From contig CANMBE010000016.1 in NCBI GenBank assembly GCA_947495975.1, positions 1 through 58,471 on the forward strand: DNA of 58,471 nt, given 5' to 3'. This stretch comes from Ignavibacteria bacterium. Its GTDB lineage: Bacteria > Bacteroidota > Ignavibacteria > Kapaibacteriales > Kapaibacteriaceae. The translations under genes and the position numbers were made by a program. Each line of letters begins with the position of its first letter. Positions within the stretch are counted from its first letter, which is position 1. Of the stretch, positions 32,223 to 40,663 are shown in pieces. The notes below the pieces were generated by a model. The model was given only the letters and a program-made list of their open reading frames with translations, made no database searches and was not told the DNA's origin.

Positions 32223-33596
32223 ATGATAAAGTTGCTCTTGCTGGTGGTTGTTTGCATGTCAACGATTCCTATGATGGGGCAGTCTTGGAAACTTCTCAAT
32301 CCAGTTCTCTCGCACACAATCGTTACCAATTCCCAAAACCCACACACACTATGGGTGGGTAATTGGGCTCATCAGTTGTACAGGTCTTACGACGCAGGTA
32401 CGTCCTGGACAATCGTAGAAATTGGTAGCACCGATGTTCCAAACTTCTTGATGTCCATTGTGACGGCGCAGACTGACACAAATGTGATAGTTGTAGGTGG
32501 ATTTGGTGTTGATGGTATTCGTCGCTCAATTGATGCAGGAAGAACATGGACTCGTGTTTTAACAGATTCTGCACGGCTTGCGATGTATTTCATTTCTGAA
32601 GCAATTCTTGAGGACGTTTCTCAACCAGGACGATATTTTGGAGCGCGCGGCACTCCTCCAAGAAACAATAGTATTTGGGAGAGTATCAACAATGGCGCAA
32701 CGTGGGATAGCATATCTGTTTTACCGCCAAATTTTACCGATCGACTGTGCACTATAGCACAACGCAAAGACAGTGCAAACATTCTGTTTGTAGGCTGTAG
32801 AGGTGGAATTATTGCGAGGTCAGACGATAGAGGCCGAACATGGCGAGCTGTACCAGTACTACGTGGTATGCTCAATATCAGTGGTGATGCGGAGGTCCCA
32901 AAAATCGTATTCTCAACACGGTATCCGAGAGTCGGCTATGCCATTGTTGCAATCACATCGCCAGATAGTATCAACGACAATGGTGGCGTGCTCAAGACAG
33001 TAGATGGCGGCGCCACATGGGACCGAATTGCATTTGCCGACACGAGTCTATGGTCAGTAGACGTGCGTGATGGGGCGAATGGAGAAGACGATGTTTTTAT
33101 CGGTGGATTTAGAACAAGTAACCGCCCCACAACAATCAAGGGCGACGGTCTTGTGGCGCGTTCTACCGATGGTGGACAAACGTGGAGTCAGTACACTGAT
33201 ATTCCGTGGGGAATAAATGAGCGCGAAGACACGATACGTAATGTGTGGTCGATTCACTGTGAACCAAAACTCAAACGCGTCTATATGACGGCAGAGACCG
33301 GTACGTACATATTGAATGAGCCAACATCTGCTGTGGATAATAACGAGACTGACTCGCATCAAACACTTCGATACACTGTGGGAACGAACGAAATTGTCGT
33401 TACTGATCTTGACCCAACAGATGATCACACATCGTGGACTCTTTACACGATGAATGGTAACCTCGTACTGAGCGGCGACGTTGTCTCTCCCGACGCCCAA
33501 CGAATTTCTACAACATCATTGGCATCCGGACTATACCTCCTTACATGGGGCTCCGAGCGCAGATTCCGTACCGCGCACATACCTGTCGTTCGTTAG
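32223..33596 (+). CDS. Secreted Asp-box beta-propeller protein with T9SS tail (paralogue 2)
   Basis: 457 residues with signal peptide MIKLLLLVVVCMSTIPMMGQ. Six Asp-box motifs: SYDAGTSW, SIDAGRTW, SINNGATW, SDDRGRTW, TVDGGATW, STDGGQTW, in the same order and spacing as the previous gene, plus shared stretches around the ends. The last 60 residues (SWTLYTMNGNLVLSG to HIPVVR) form the T9SS-type tail. It starts 14 bases after the first paralogue, so both are on one transcript. Its TAG stop overlaps the TAA stop of the opposing FAH-family gene. Binding or adhesion on the cell surface is a guess. Confidence 0.82.
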   Translation: MIKLLLLVVVCMSTIPMMGQSWKLLNPVLSHTIVTNSQNPHTLWVGNWAHQLYRSYDAGTSWTIVEIGSTDVPNFLMSIVTAQTDTNVIVVGGFGVDGIRRSIDAGRTWTRVLTDSARLAMYFISEAILEDVSQPGRYFGARGTPPRNNSIWESINNGATWDSISVLPPNFTDRLCTIAQRKDSANILFVGCRGGIIARSDDRGRTWRAVPVLRGMLNISGDAEVPKIVFSTRYPRVGYAIVAITSPDSINDNGGVLKTVDGGATWDRIAFADTSLWSVDVRDGANGEDDVFIGGFRTSNRPTTIKGDGLVARSTDGGQTWSQYTDIPWGINEREDTIRNVWSIHCEPKLKRVYMTAETGTYILNEPTSAVDNNETDSHQTLRYTVGTNEIVVTDLDPTDDHTSWTLYTMNGNLVLSGDVVSPDAQRISTTSLASGLYLLTWGSERRFRTAHIPVVR

Positions 33597-34594
33597 GCGT
33601 CTACTCTGTCCAGGACAATAGTGTTTTCCAATGCTCCAAGCATATCAATTGAGCATGTAACCATGTCTCCAGGCTTAAGCCACCATGCAGGATCGTAGAC
33701 CTTTGATCCGTTTAGCTCAAGGAAACAACCTGTCCCACAGGTTCCACTGCCAATCACATCGCCTGGATACAGTGTAACGCCATAGCTGGCGCGCTCAATG
33801 ATTTGAGCAAACGTCCACGTCATGTCCTTTACGTTGCCTGTTGAGACTTGAATCCCATTGATGACCGTGGACATGGCAAGATCATACTGGTTACCATGTG
33901 GGGTTGATGTGGTACGATCGAGCAGCTCATCCAACGTAACAAGCCATGGTCCAATAGATGTAGCAAAATCTTTACCTTTTGCAGGACCAAGGTTGAGCTT
34001 CATCTCTAACATCTGAAGCGCACGAGCACTCCAATCATTCATCACCATGAGCCCAGCTATGTAGTTGTCTGCGGCTGAGGCGCTTATGTTACGCCCTTCT
34101 TTACCGATAACGATTGCACATTCGAGTTCAAAATCGAGTTGGTCACAATGCAGTTCCTGCACATGGATATTGCCCGGACCAAACACAGCTTGGTGATTGG
34201 TAAAGTAGAAGATTGGAATCTGATCATATTCTGGAATCATTTCTAGGCCTCGGTTGCGCCGTGCAGATTCTACGTGCTGCCGAAAAGCATACCCATCTCG
34301 CATAGAGGTAGGGTGCGGAACAGGTGCTGCAAGAGTTGTTCCCTCATATGGTACTGACACTGCTTCACGAGTGGCCTCATCTGCTCCAGAAAACCATCGG
34401 ATCACAAGATGCGCGTCAGCAAGCGCTGAAGAGCCAAGCCGAAGGAGCGACAACATATCAGACGGCAACTCTGCACATTCAAACGCAGACTGCGCACGCG
34501 CTGCTTGATGTGCGTGCTCGAGGTCGATGATTCTACCACCAACAAGAAGTCCAGTGCGAATTTGTTGTCCGGAGATATACGAAACGAGTTTCAT
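33593..34594 (-). CDS. Fumarylacetoacetate hydrolase (FAH) family protein
   Basis: 333 residues from ATG 34594 (MKLVSYISGQQ); an upstream ATG at 34624 adds ten residues that match nothing. FAH-fold enzymes use a divalent metal to cleave or decarboxylate beta-keto acids in aromatic amino-acid or aromatic acid breakdown. Seen: FYFTNHQAVFGPGNI, the metal-site stretch LDFELECAIVIGKEGRN, MVMNDWSARALQ, GKDFATSIGPWLVTLDEL, and GTVGTGC-like GSGTCGTGCFLEL. The exact substrate is unknown; true fumarylacetoacetase is one possibility because of the length. Confidence 0.86.
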   Translation of the reverse strand: MKLVSYISGQQIRTGLLVGGRIIDLEHAHQAARAQSAFECAELPSDMLSLLRLGSSALADAHLVIRWFSGADEATREAVSVPYEGTTLAAPVPHPTSMRDGYAFRQHVESARRNRGLEMIPEYDQIPIFYFTNHQAVFGPGNIHVQELHCDQLDFELECAIVIGKEGRNISASAADNYIAGLMVMNDWSARALQMLEMKLNLGPAKGKDFATSIGPWLVTLDELLDRTTSTPHGNQYDLAMSTVINGIQVSTGNVKDMTWTFAQIIERASYGVTLYPGDVIGSGTCGTGCFLELNGSKVYDPAWWLKPGDMVTCSIDMLGALENTIVLDRVDA

Positions 34595-34630
34595 GACTAA
34601 TTCTCGAAATGAGCGTTGAAGCAAAAAGAT

Positions 34631-34668
34631 AAAGCAGAATGCTAAGCTAACTCAGCATTCTGCTTTTT
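34631..34668 (-). terminator. Bidirectional-looking terminator after the GT2 gene
   Basis: Stem AAAGCAGAATGCT (34631-34643) / AGCATTCTGCTTT (34654-34666), 10-base loop. On the minus strand it is followed by TATCTTTTT. It separates the glycosyltransferase from the FAH-family gene. Confidence 0.85.
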
Positions 34669-34687
34669 GAATCACTGACGTATTTGT

Positions 34688-36142
34688 TTATCGACCTAAG
34701 GCGTGGCGCAATGAAAGTGTACCTACGGTGCCAAAGCCCACGAGGAACATCAATTGAAACGGAATTGCAGCAATTTCGCTGTAGCTAATTGATGTGAAGA
34801 TGCCAAAGACAAAGTAAGCGGCAAGTCCAAGCTCTACTACCACAATCCAACTGATCTTTCTTTGAACGTAGCGGTTCTTATGCCAGTCTACTGCTTCGCG
34901 TTCCATTGCATATTTCGGCGTGCGCTTGAACTCCGTCTTCTTGCCAATGATTGCTTCAATAACTGCGCGAGTGTTATTTACAGCAAGCCCCATGGATCCG
35001 GCCATGAAGACTGGGAAGAGGAGAAGCCTGCGTTGCCAGTCGAGGTGGATTGCGCGCTGTGCGTACATGTAGAACAAGAACGATGAAATGCTTGCTAGAA
35101 CGAAGATCGACATGAAGCTAAAGAATGCATCATATCCACCAACTTCATTCTTTATCATTACAATTGGCACATTGAGAAATGCAACGATCATAATGAATGG
35201 AAAGACAATGTTGCTTGTTAGGTGCACCGTGCATTCAAGTTTATGCTTTAAAGATAGTTTGCTCTTCCACACCGATGGAAGGAGCTTCTTTGCTGTTTCT
35301 ACGGCGCCCTTTGTCCAGCGGAACTGCTGCGTCTTGAGTGCATTAATATCGGCCGGAAGCTCTGCTGGAGATGTTACATCGTTTAAAAACACAAAGCGCC
35401 ATCCACGCAATTGTGCGCGGTATGAAAGATCGAGATCTTCTGCCAGCGTATCGCTGTGCCAGTTGCCCGCATCTTCGATTGTTGCCTTACGCCATACACC
35501 AGCAGTGCCATTGAAGTTGATAAAGAATCCAGCCTTGTGACGGATCTGCTGCTCAATTACGAAATGGCCATCGAGTGCAAGCGCTTGGGCACGTGTTAGG
35601 AAGGAGAAATCTTCGTTCAGGTGTTCCCACCGCGTTTGCACCATTCCAACTTCCTTGTCTGCGAAGTATGGAACCGTCTTCAAAAGAAAGTCTGGATGCG
35701 GAACAAAATCAGCGTCAAAAATGGCAACGAACTCTCCACGAGCTACTGCAAGGCCATCCTTCAATGCGCCTGCTTTGTATCCTTGGCGGTTTGTTCGGTG
35801 AATGTGCTTGATATCGAAGCCTTCTGCTTGGAATCTCTCCACAAGCCGCTTGGACATAGCAACAGTCTCATCTGTAGAGTCATCCAAAAGTTGGATCTCT
35901 AGCTTGTGTTTCGGATACTCAATCGCACATACAGCTTCTACGAGACGGTCCACTACATAGAGCTCGTTATAAAACGGCAGCTGTATGGTAACCACCGGTA
36001 GGTCCTCTACAGTGTGAATGGGCGCCTCGTGTGTGACCTTTTGGGTCTTGTGATAGTAGTAGATCATCACCAGGCCATGAAGACCAAAGGCGAAGAGCAC
36101 ACAGAGCGAGAGGAAGTACGCAGCGAGGAGAAAATCTTCCAT
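34688..36142 (-). CDS. Membrane glycosyltransferase family 2, cellulose-synthase-like
   Basis: 484 residues: an N-terminal membrane segment, a GT-A catalytic domain, then about four C-terminal helices. Seen: LPFYNELYVVDRLVEA, the UDP-binding DDSTDET, the metal-binding DAD in FVAIFDADFVPHPDFLL, GTAGVWRKATIEDAGNW, catalytic-base region LAEDLDLSYRAQLRGW, and QQFRWTKG, the QxxRW motif of processive enzymes. This set is typical of beta-glycan or glucomannan-type synthases (CESA_CaSu_A2-like). Product unknown; exopolysaccharide or glycolipid is likely. Confidence 0.9.
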   Translation of the reverse strand: MEDFLLAAYFLSLCVLFAFGLHGLVMIYYYHKTQKVTHEAPIHTVEDLPVVTIQLPFYNELYVVDRLVEAVCAIEYPKHKLEIQLLDDSTDETVAMSKRLVERFQAEGFDIKHIHRTNRQGYKAGALKDGLAVARGEFVAIFDADFVPHPDFLLKTVPYFADKEVGMVQTRWEHLNEDFSFLTRAQALALDGHFVIEQQIRHKAGFFINFNGTAGVWRKATIEDAGNWHSDTLAEDLDLSYRAQLRGWRFVFLNDVTSPAELPADINALKTQQFRWTKGAVETAKKLLPSVWKSKLSLKHKLECTVHLTSNIVFPFIMIVAFLNVPIVMIKNEVGGYDAFFSFMSIFVLASISSFLFYMYAQRAIHLDWQRRLLLFPVFMAGSMGLAVNNTRAVIEAIIGKKTEFKRTPKYAMEREAVDWHKNRYVQRKISWIVVVELGLAAYFVFGIFTSISYSEIAAIPFQLMFLVGFGTVGTLSLRHALGR

Positions 36143-36198
36143 GGCTGGAACGGACCTATGAACGATGAGAAGAACAGAACGTTGCTAGTTCAATTCGT

Positions 36199-36735
36199 TC
36201 ACCAGTCTGAGACAAAGGCCAAAAGTATGTCATCAGCGATTCGCCGAAGAGCGCGTTCGGCTGCTAGCCGTCTACCCTCTGTTGCATCCTCAACGTCATA
36301 AACGTCAAAGTTTTCAAACGTTCGCTTCCACACTACCTTGTTCTTGACAGCATCAAAGTATTCTGCTTCGACTGCTACCACGATACGACGTTGACTTTCA
36401 AGATCACCGGTTTGAACCGTTACGATCTGATCCTGCACACGAGTGAGAATCGGAGAGAGTCGCGCGTCGCCGTTGTCCTCCACCAGTTGAACGGAGTTGT
36501 CACTTCGGAACCTGCGAACAAGGGTCTCCGTGCAGAACTCGCGAAAGGTAGGGTCACCAAAACCGCTACGGTCAATGACCGAGGCGATAGACATGGTATG
36601 AATGTGTTCGGGGACCGACCCGCCGCGAAAGGAGTAACATGCACTTACGGACAATGCTAGCACAACCAAAGCAACAGGCAAAAGTATGTGACGAACGATA
36701 TGGTTCTGATGAAGGTTGTATGAAACGTTATTCAT
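36199..36735 (-). CDS. LptE-like LPS-assembly lipoprotein
   Basis: 178 residues. Lipoprotein signal with lipid Cys C33 (ALSVSAC), followed at once by YSFRGGSVPEHIHTMSIASV, which matches the start of Bacteroidota LptE (LPS-assembly lipoprotein, partner of LptD in the outer membrane). Later: FREFCTETLVRRFRSDNSVQLVE and the helix RRLAAERALRRIADDILLAF. The ATG overlaps the stop of the MBL hydrolase gene as ATGA. The assignment rests on the overall pattern. Confidence 0.8.
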   Translation of the reverse strand: MNNVSYNLHQNHIVRHILLPVALVVLALSVSACYSFRGGSVPEHIHTMSIASVIDRSGFGDPTFREFCTETLVRRFRSDNSVQLVEDNGDARLSPILTRVQDQIVTVQTGDLESQRRIVVAVEAEYFDAVKNKVVWKRTFENFDVYDVEDATEGRRLAAERALRRIADDILLAFVSDW

Positions 36736-37385
36736 TGTAGGTGCTCGCCAACAAATGGATTGTGCTGGCGCTCATGGCCAATGGTTGTTGTAGGTCCATG
36801 GCCGGGAAAGACCACGAAATCGTCATCGAGCCGAAAAAGTATCGCTTGGATTGATTGTACCAACAATGCGCCATCTCCACCAGGTAGGTCTACCCTACCC
36901 ACGCTCTCGCAGAAAAGTGTGTCGCCAACAAAAACCCGGCGCTCAGTGCTCTCCACAAGGCATATGCCCCCTTCGGTGTGACCCGGGGTATGCACGTAGT
37001 GCAAAGGGGCTTGTCTCCCACTCAATGCGATGGTTCCTGATTCACCTGCGAGTGAGTGGGCGTTCAAAACTGGCTCAATGGTGAATGGAAGTGGCCATAA
37101 TGTGTGTTTCATTGGGTCCACAAGCCGAAACTGATCATCCACATGCACAAACACGTGGGCGCCGGTTAGACGGGCTAGGGGTGCGCAATCTGCGGTGTGG
37201 TCCCAATGAGTATGCGTGAGCACAATATCAGAAATGACGCAATCCTGCCGCTTTGCCTCGGCTATCACCACATTGGTGCATCCATAGGGGGCGTCTACAA
37301 CAAATGCGGACTTCGTGGAAGGGTCGCAAACAAGGTAGCAGTTAGTGGCAACAGGACCACATTCAAAGGCAAATACATTGGGCAT
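36732..37385 (-). CDS. MBL-fold metallohydrolase, glyoxalase II-like
   Basis: 217-residue zinc hydrolase of the metallo-beta-lactamase superfamily. Metal motif THTHWDHT (H58, H60, D62, H63), third His in HTPGHTEGG, bridging Asp in VFVGDTLF, last His in PGHGPTTTIGHE. Length and motifs fit the YcbL/glyoxalase II group that hydrolyses glutathione- or bacillithiol-type thioesters, but the substrate is open. Overlaps lptE by 4 bases. A TATTTTCA box (37397 to 37390) ends 4 bases before its ATG. Confidence 0.88.
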   Translation of the reverse strand: MPNVFAFECGPVATNCYLVCDPSTKSAFVVDAPYGCTNVVIAEAKRQDCVISDIVLTHTHWDHTADCAPLARLTGAHVFVHVDDQFRLVDPMKHTLWPLPFTIEPVLNAHSLAGESGTIALSGRQAPLHYVHTPGHTEGGICLVESTERRVFVGDTLFCESVGRVDLPGGDGALLVQSIQAILFRLDDDFVVFPGHGPTTTIGHERQHNPFVGEHLQ

Positions 37386-37417
37386 AACCTGAAAATACGA
37401 CGGGTTGAGAGAATCAT

Positions 37418-37425
37418 TATCTTTG
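37418..37425 (+). promoter_or_regulatory. Putative -7 promoter box TATCTTTG for nuoA-nuoB-anmK
   Basis: Exact TAnnTTTG match, 23 bases before the nuoA ATG. No -33 at standard spacing. The MBL hydrolase gene is divergent from this point. Confidence 0.45.
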
Positions 37426-37448
37426 TAGATCTCGATTCAGGAGTATTG

Positions 37449-37805
37449 ATGATTCTCGACTACATGCCCCTTATAATCATGATCGTTGTTGGTCTGATCT
37501 TTGGTGTAAGCAACATCGTTCTAGCAGAGAACCTTGGTCCAAAAAGAAGCACACGCGCCAAACTCTCTACGTATGAGTCTGGCATGGAGCCTGTGAAGAC
37601 TGCACGTGAGCGATTCACGGTAAAGTTTTATCTCGTGGCGATGATGTTCATCCTGTTTGACATTGAAATTGTCTTCATGTATCCGTGGGCAGTGCAATTC
37701 CGTGAGCTAGGCTATTACGGCCTATCAGCCATGGTTCTGTTCATGGTTCTCTTGTTTAGTGGTTATCTCTACGTAATTAAGAAAGGTGCCCTCAAATGGG
37801 ATTGA
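37449..37805 (+). CDS. nuoA: NADH-quinone oxidoreductase subunit A
   Basis: 118-residue, three-helix membrane subunit of complex I. The long loop carries the conserved YESGMEP (Bacteroidota/Chlorobi variants of CG/SG) and the second helix [22 protein letters not shown], with acidic residues that are nearly invariant. Start at ATG 37449 (MILDYMP) instead of the much longer open frame from 37197, which would read antisense to the MBL gene. It overlaps nuoB by 10 bases. Confidence 0.95.
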   Translation: MILDYMPLIIMIVVGLIFGVSNIVLAENLGPKRSTRAKLSTYESGMEPVKTARERFTVKFYLVAMMFILFDIEIVFMYPWAVQFRELGYYGLSAMVLFMVLLFSGYLYVIKKGALKWD

Positions 37806-38329
37806 ACGACCAGATAACGCGCGATGGATTTGTGACAACGACTGTTGAGTCGCTCATTACATGGGCACAGAAGAATTCTCTTTGGCCTATGCCAATGGGA
37901 ATTTCATGTTGCGCGATTGAGATGATGGCATTTGGTGGTCCACGAGCAGACTCTTCGCGTTTTGGTTCAGAGCGATTTTCGTTCTCCCCACGCCAAGCAG
38001 ATCTCATGATCGTTGCCGGCACTGTTACGTACAAGATGTCGTGGGTCGTCAAGAAAATCTGGGATCAAATGCCAGATCCCAAATGGTGTATTGCAATGGG
38101 TGTGTGCACATCAACAGGCGGAATGTTTCGCTCGTATCCTGTAGTGCAAGGCATCGACCTCTTTCTTCCCGTTGACGCTTATGTATCAGGCTGCCCTCCA
38201 CGTCCAGAAGCCCTCATAAAGGCGCTGATGTACATACAAGAGAAGGTAGCAGAATCAAAGCCGCAGCTTATCAACCTTGGCAAGGATTCTGGCGACATTC
38301 GCCGCTCCGATCTCATTGTAACACCCTAA
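37796..38329 (+). CDS. nuoB: NADH-quinone oxidoreductase subunit B
   Basis: 177-residue peripheral-arm subunit that holds the last Fe-S cluster N2 before quinone. Ligands: the tandem Cys in [15 protein letters not shown], Cys in [11 protein letters not shown] and Cys in [11 protein letters not shown]; all present. Start at ATG 37796, overlapping nuoA by 10 bases. Its TAA stop overlaps the ATG of anmK (TAATG), so nuoA-nuoB-anmK are co-transcribed. NuoC and NuoD, its usual neighbours, are not here. Confidence 0.97.
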   Translation: MGLNDQITRDGFVTTTVESLITWAQKNSLWPMPMGISCCAIEMMAFGGPRADSSRFGSERFSFSPRQADLMIVAGTVTYKMSWVVKKIWDQMPDPKWCIAMGVCTSTGGMFRSYPVVQGIDLFLPVDAYVSGCPPRPEALIKALMYIQEKVAESKPQLINLGKDSGDIRRSDLIVTP

Positions 38330-39426
38330 TGGTGGTTGCTGGGATCATGACTGGAACGTCCGTAGATGCCATTGACGTTGCAGTCTGCTTGATTACACAT
38401 GAGGGAGACCGTCATTCGGTTTCCCTCATTTCATTTGAGAGTAGCCCCTTCTCAGAAGCTTCAAGGGATGCAATCGTGCAGGCACTTGCTGGTAACGCAT
38501 CGATGGAGTTGTTATCTGATCTACCGTTTCATCTGGCACACGATTATGCGGCAGCAATTCGCTCTGTTCAGCGTGAACATAGCATTGAGCTTGTTGCTAT
38601 TCATGGCCAAACGTTGTGGCATCATCCACCCATTTCCACGTGGCAGGCCACCTCTGGTTCAGCACTCTCTGCCCTGATTTCACTACCTGTTGTGCATGAC
38701 TTTCGGTCAGCTGATGTTGCTCTCGGTGGGCAAGGGGCTCCTTTGGTTCCAATCTATGATCATGCTACTCTTGTGTCTGATGCAATCGATAGTGTGGCAC
38801 TCAATATAGGCGGGATGGCAAACATTACCATACTACGTAGCGGTGCATCACTTCAGGACGTGCGGGCATTTGATACTGGGCCCGGTAATGTGTGGATTGA
38901 TACCTCTATCCGTACAACGTTTGGCAAACGATTTGACACTGATGGGCATGTTGGAAGAGCTGGACGAATCATAGAGCCGATGCTTGCTGAATGTATGTCA
39001 ATGCCATACTTCAACGCCGACCCGCCGAAGTCAACTGGACGAGAACTTTTCTCGGAAAAAGAAGCGCGACGTTTGATCACGAAGTATTCGCATCCATCGG
39101 GCCCACTCGAAGACGTGATTACAACTATGACGGAACTTACCGCGTGGTCAATCTCTGATCATGTTGCCCGCTATGCTCCACAGACACGCTGCGTTGTTGT
39201 TTCGGGAGGGGGCTCACAAAATTCTTTTCTCCTGGAGCGACTCCAGCATCATTTGCACAGTATTGGTGTCTCCACTGAGGTGCACGTTCACCAACATTGG
39301 AATTCAAAAGAAGCAATGGCTTTTGCATATCTCGGATGGCTTACCATAAGAGGCTTAGCGGGTAATGTACCTCAGGTAACTGGCGCTTCTCGTGCCGTTG
39401 TTCTTGGGTCTGTTTCACGCACATAA
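38329..39426 (+). CDS. anmK: Anhydro-N-acetylmuramic acid kinase
   Basis: Cytosolic enzyme that hydrolyses and phosphorylates 1,6-anhydro-MurNAc during cell-wall recycling. 365 residues. Family signatures: GIMTGTSVDAIDVAVC at the N-terminus, AIHGQTLWHHP, the catalytic-Asp stretch DFRSADVALGGQGAPLVP, NIGGMANIT, FDTGPGNVWID, and the C-terminal SGGGSQNSFLLERL and WNSKEAMAFAYLGWL. Its start overlaps the nuoB stop (TAATG), an unexpected pairing with complex I genes. Confidence 0.95.
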   Translation: MVVAGIMTGTSVDAIDVAVCLITHEGDRHSVSLISFESSPFSEASRDAIVQALAGNASMELLSDLPFHLAHDYAAAIRSVQREHSIELVAIHGQTLWHHPPISTWQATSGSALSALISLPVVHDFRSADVALGGQGAPLVPIYDHATLVSDAIDSVALNIGGMANITILRSGASLQDVRAFDTGPGNVWIDTSIRTTFGKRFDTDGHVGRAGRIIEPMLAECMSMPYFNADPPKSTGRELFSEKEARRLITKYSHPSGPLEDVITTMTELTAWSISDHVARYAPQTRCVVVSGGGSQNSFLLERLQHHLHSIGVSTEVHVHQHWNSKEAMAFAYLGWLTIRGLAGNVPQVTGASRAVVLGSVSRT

Positions 39427-39440
39427 AAATGTTGCCGAAC

Positions 39441-39472
39441 TTTTCAGCAGTCGGCATGGTTTCGTAATTTTG
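39441..39472 (+). promoter_or_regulatory. Promoter of the acyl-CoA dehydrogenase gene: TTTTC, 19 bases, TAATTTTG
   Basis: TTTTC (39441-39445), a 19-base spacer and TAATTTTG (39465-39472), preceded by CG. The start codon is 31 bases downstream. An inverted repeat TGCCGA (39433-39438)/TCGGCA (39451-39456) straddles the -33 element and could be either a weak anmK terminator or an operator. Confidence 0.6.
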
Positions 39473-39503
39473 CAGTCACGCAATTCTCAACTAGGCTCTA
39501 CGC

Positions 39504-40655
39504 ATGTTTACGCTTCAACTCTCAGAGACTCACGAAATGATCCGTGATACGGCGCGCCAGTTTGCGCGTGACGAAGTGGCTCCTTCATCAATTGAGCGTG
39601 ACAAAAACGGTGAGTTCCCTACCGAGATCATTAAAAAGCTTGGCGAACTCGGCTTCTTGGGAATGATGGTATCTCCTGAATGGGGCGGATCAGGACTTGA
39701 CGCACTTAGCTATGTGCTTGCAATGGAAGAAATTTCCGCCGTTGACGCATCGGTTGGCGTTATCCTTTCAGTGAATAACTCACTTATCTGTTGGAGCCTA
39801 GAAACCTTTGGCACTGATGCGCAAAAGGAAAAGTGGCTAAGACCATTGGCGGTAGGACAAATCCATGGCGCATTTTGTTTGTCAGAACCAGAAGCTGGAT
39901 CTGATGCAACTTCACAACATACATTAGCCGAAAAAGTAGACGGTGGTTGGTCGCTCAATGGCACGAAGAACTGGATTACAAACGGCACAACTGCAAGCAC
40001 GTATCTAGTGATGGCGCAGACAAACCGCGAGCTTCGTCATCGCGGCATTTCTTGTTTCATCATTGAGCGCAACACACCCGGCTTTGAGCCTGGACTTAAA
40101 GAGGACAAGCTTGGAATTCGCTCAAGCGATACCTGTTCTATCGGACTTACAAATGTGTTTGTACCAGATGATCAGGTGCTTGGCGACGTTGGTCAAGGCT
40201 TTAAGATTGCCATGGAGTCGCTCAACGGCGGTCGCATCGGAATTGCCGCCCAAGCGCTCGGCATTGCAAAAGGCTCATTCGATGCCGCACTGCTCTACTC
40301 AACACAGCGCAAAGCCTTTGGTAAACCTATCTCGGACCTACAAGCAATACAGTTAAAACTGGCAGAAATGGCAACCCGTCTCGAAGCAGCGAGAGTGCTT
40401 GTCTATCGTGCTGCCAACCTAAAAGATCAACACCGCAATTATATTATGGCTGCCGCTCAAGCAAAACTTCTTGCTTCACAAGCAGCAGTTCAGAATGCGC
40501 TCGAAGCAATTCAAGTGCATGGCGGCTACGGCTACGTCCGCGAATATTTGGTAGAACGATATCTTCGCGATGCAAAGATCACTGAGATCTATGAAGGCAC
40601 CAGCGAGATACAACACATTGTGATTGCAAGAGAAATACTTAAGGCAGTCAGCTAA
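39504..40655 (+). CDS. Acyl-CoA dehydrogenase, short/medium-chain type
   Basis: FAD enzyme for the first step of beta-oxidation, passing electrons to ETF. 383 residues. Seen: FCLSEPEAGSDATS and NGTKNWITNG (FAD/substrate sites), IRSSDTCSIGLTNVFVP, GRIGIAAQALGIAKGSFDAA, and the catalytic-Glu region RDAKITEIYEGTSEIQ, where the Glu of YEGTSE matches the active base of butyryl-CoA dehydrogenases. Substrate is probably a short or medium acyl-CoA. It has its own promoter and converges on tamB. Confidence 0.95.
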   Translation: MFTLQLSETHEMIRDTARQFARDEVAPSSIERDKNGEFPTEIIKKLGELGFLGMMVSPEWGGSGLDALSYVLAMEEISAVDASVGVILSVNNSLICWSLETFGTDAQKEKWLRPLAVGQIHGAFCLSEPEAGSDATSQHTLAEKVDGGWSLNGTKNWITNGTTASTYLVMAQTNRELRHRGISCFIIERNTPGFEPGLKEDKLGIRSSDTCSIGLTNVFVPDDQVLGDVGQGFKIAMESLNGGRIGIAAQALGIAKGSFDAALLYSTQRKAFGKPISDLQAIQLKLAEMATRLEAARVLVYRAANLKDQHRNYIMAAAQAKLLASQAAVQNALEAIQVHGGYGYVREYLVERYLRDAKITEIYEGTSEIQHIVIAREILKAVS

Positions 40656-40663
40656 AGATGTGA

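Noticed and set aside
37197-37448. N-terminal extension of nuoA by about 84 residues
   Set aside because: It would be antisense to the MBL hydrolase gene and unlike NuoA; ATG 37449 gives the normal protein.
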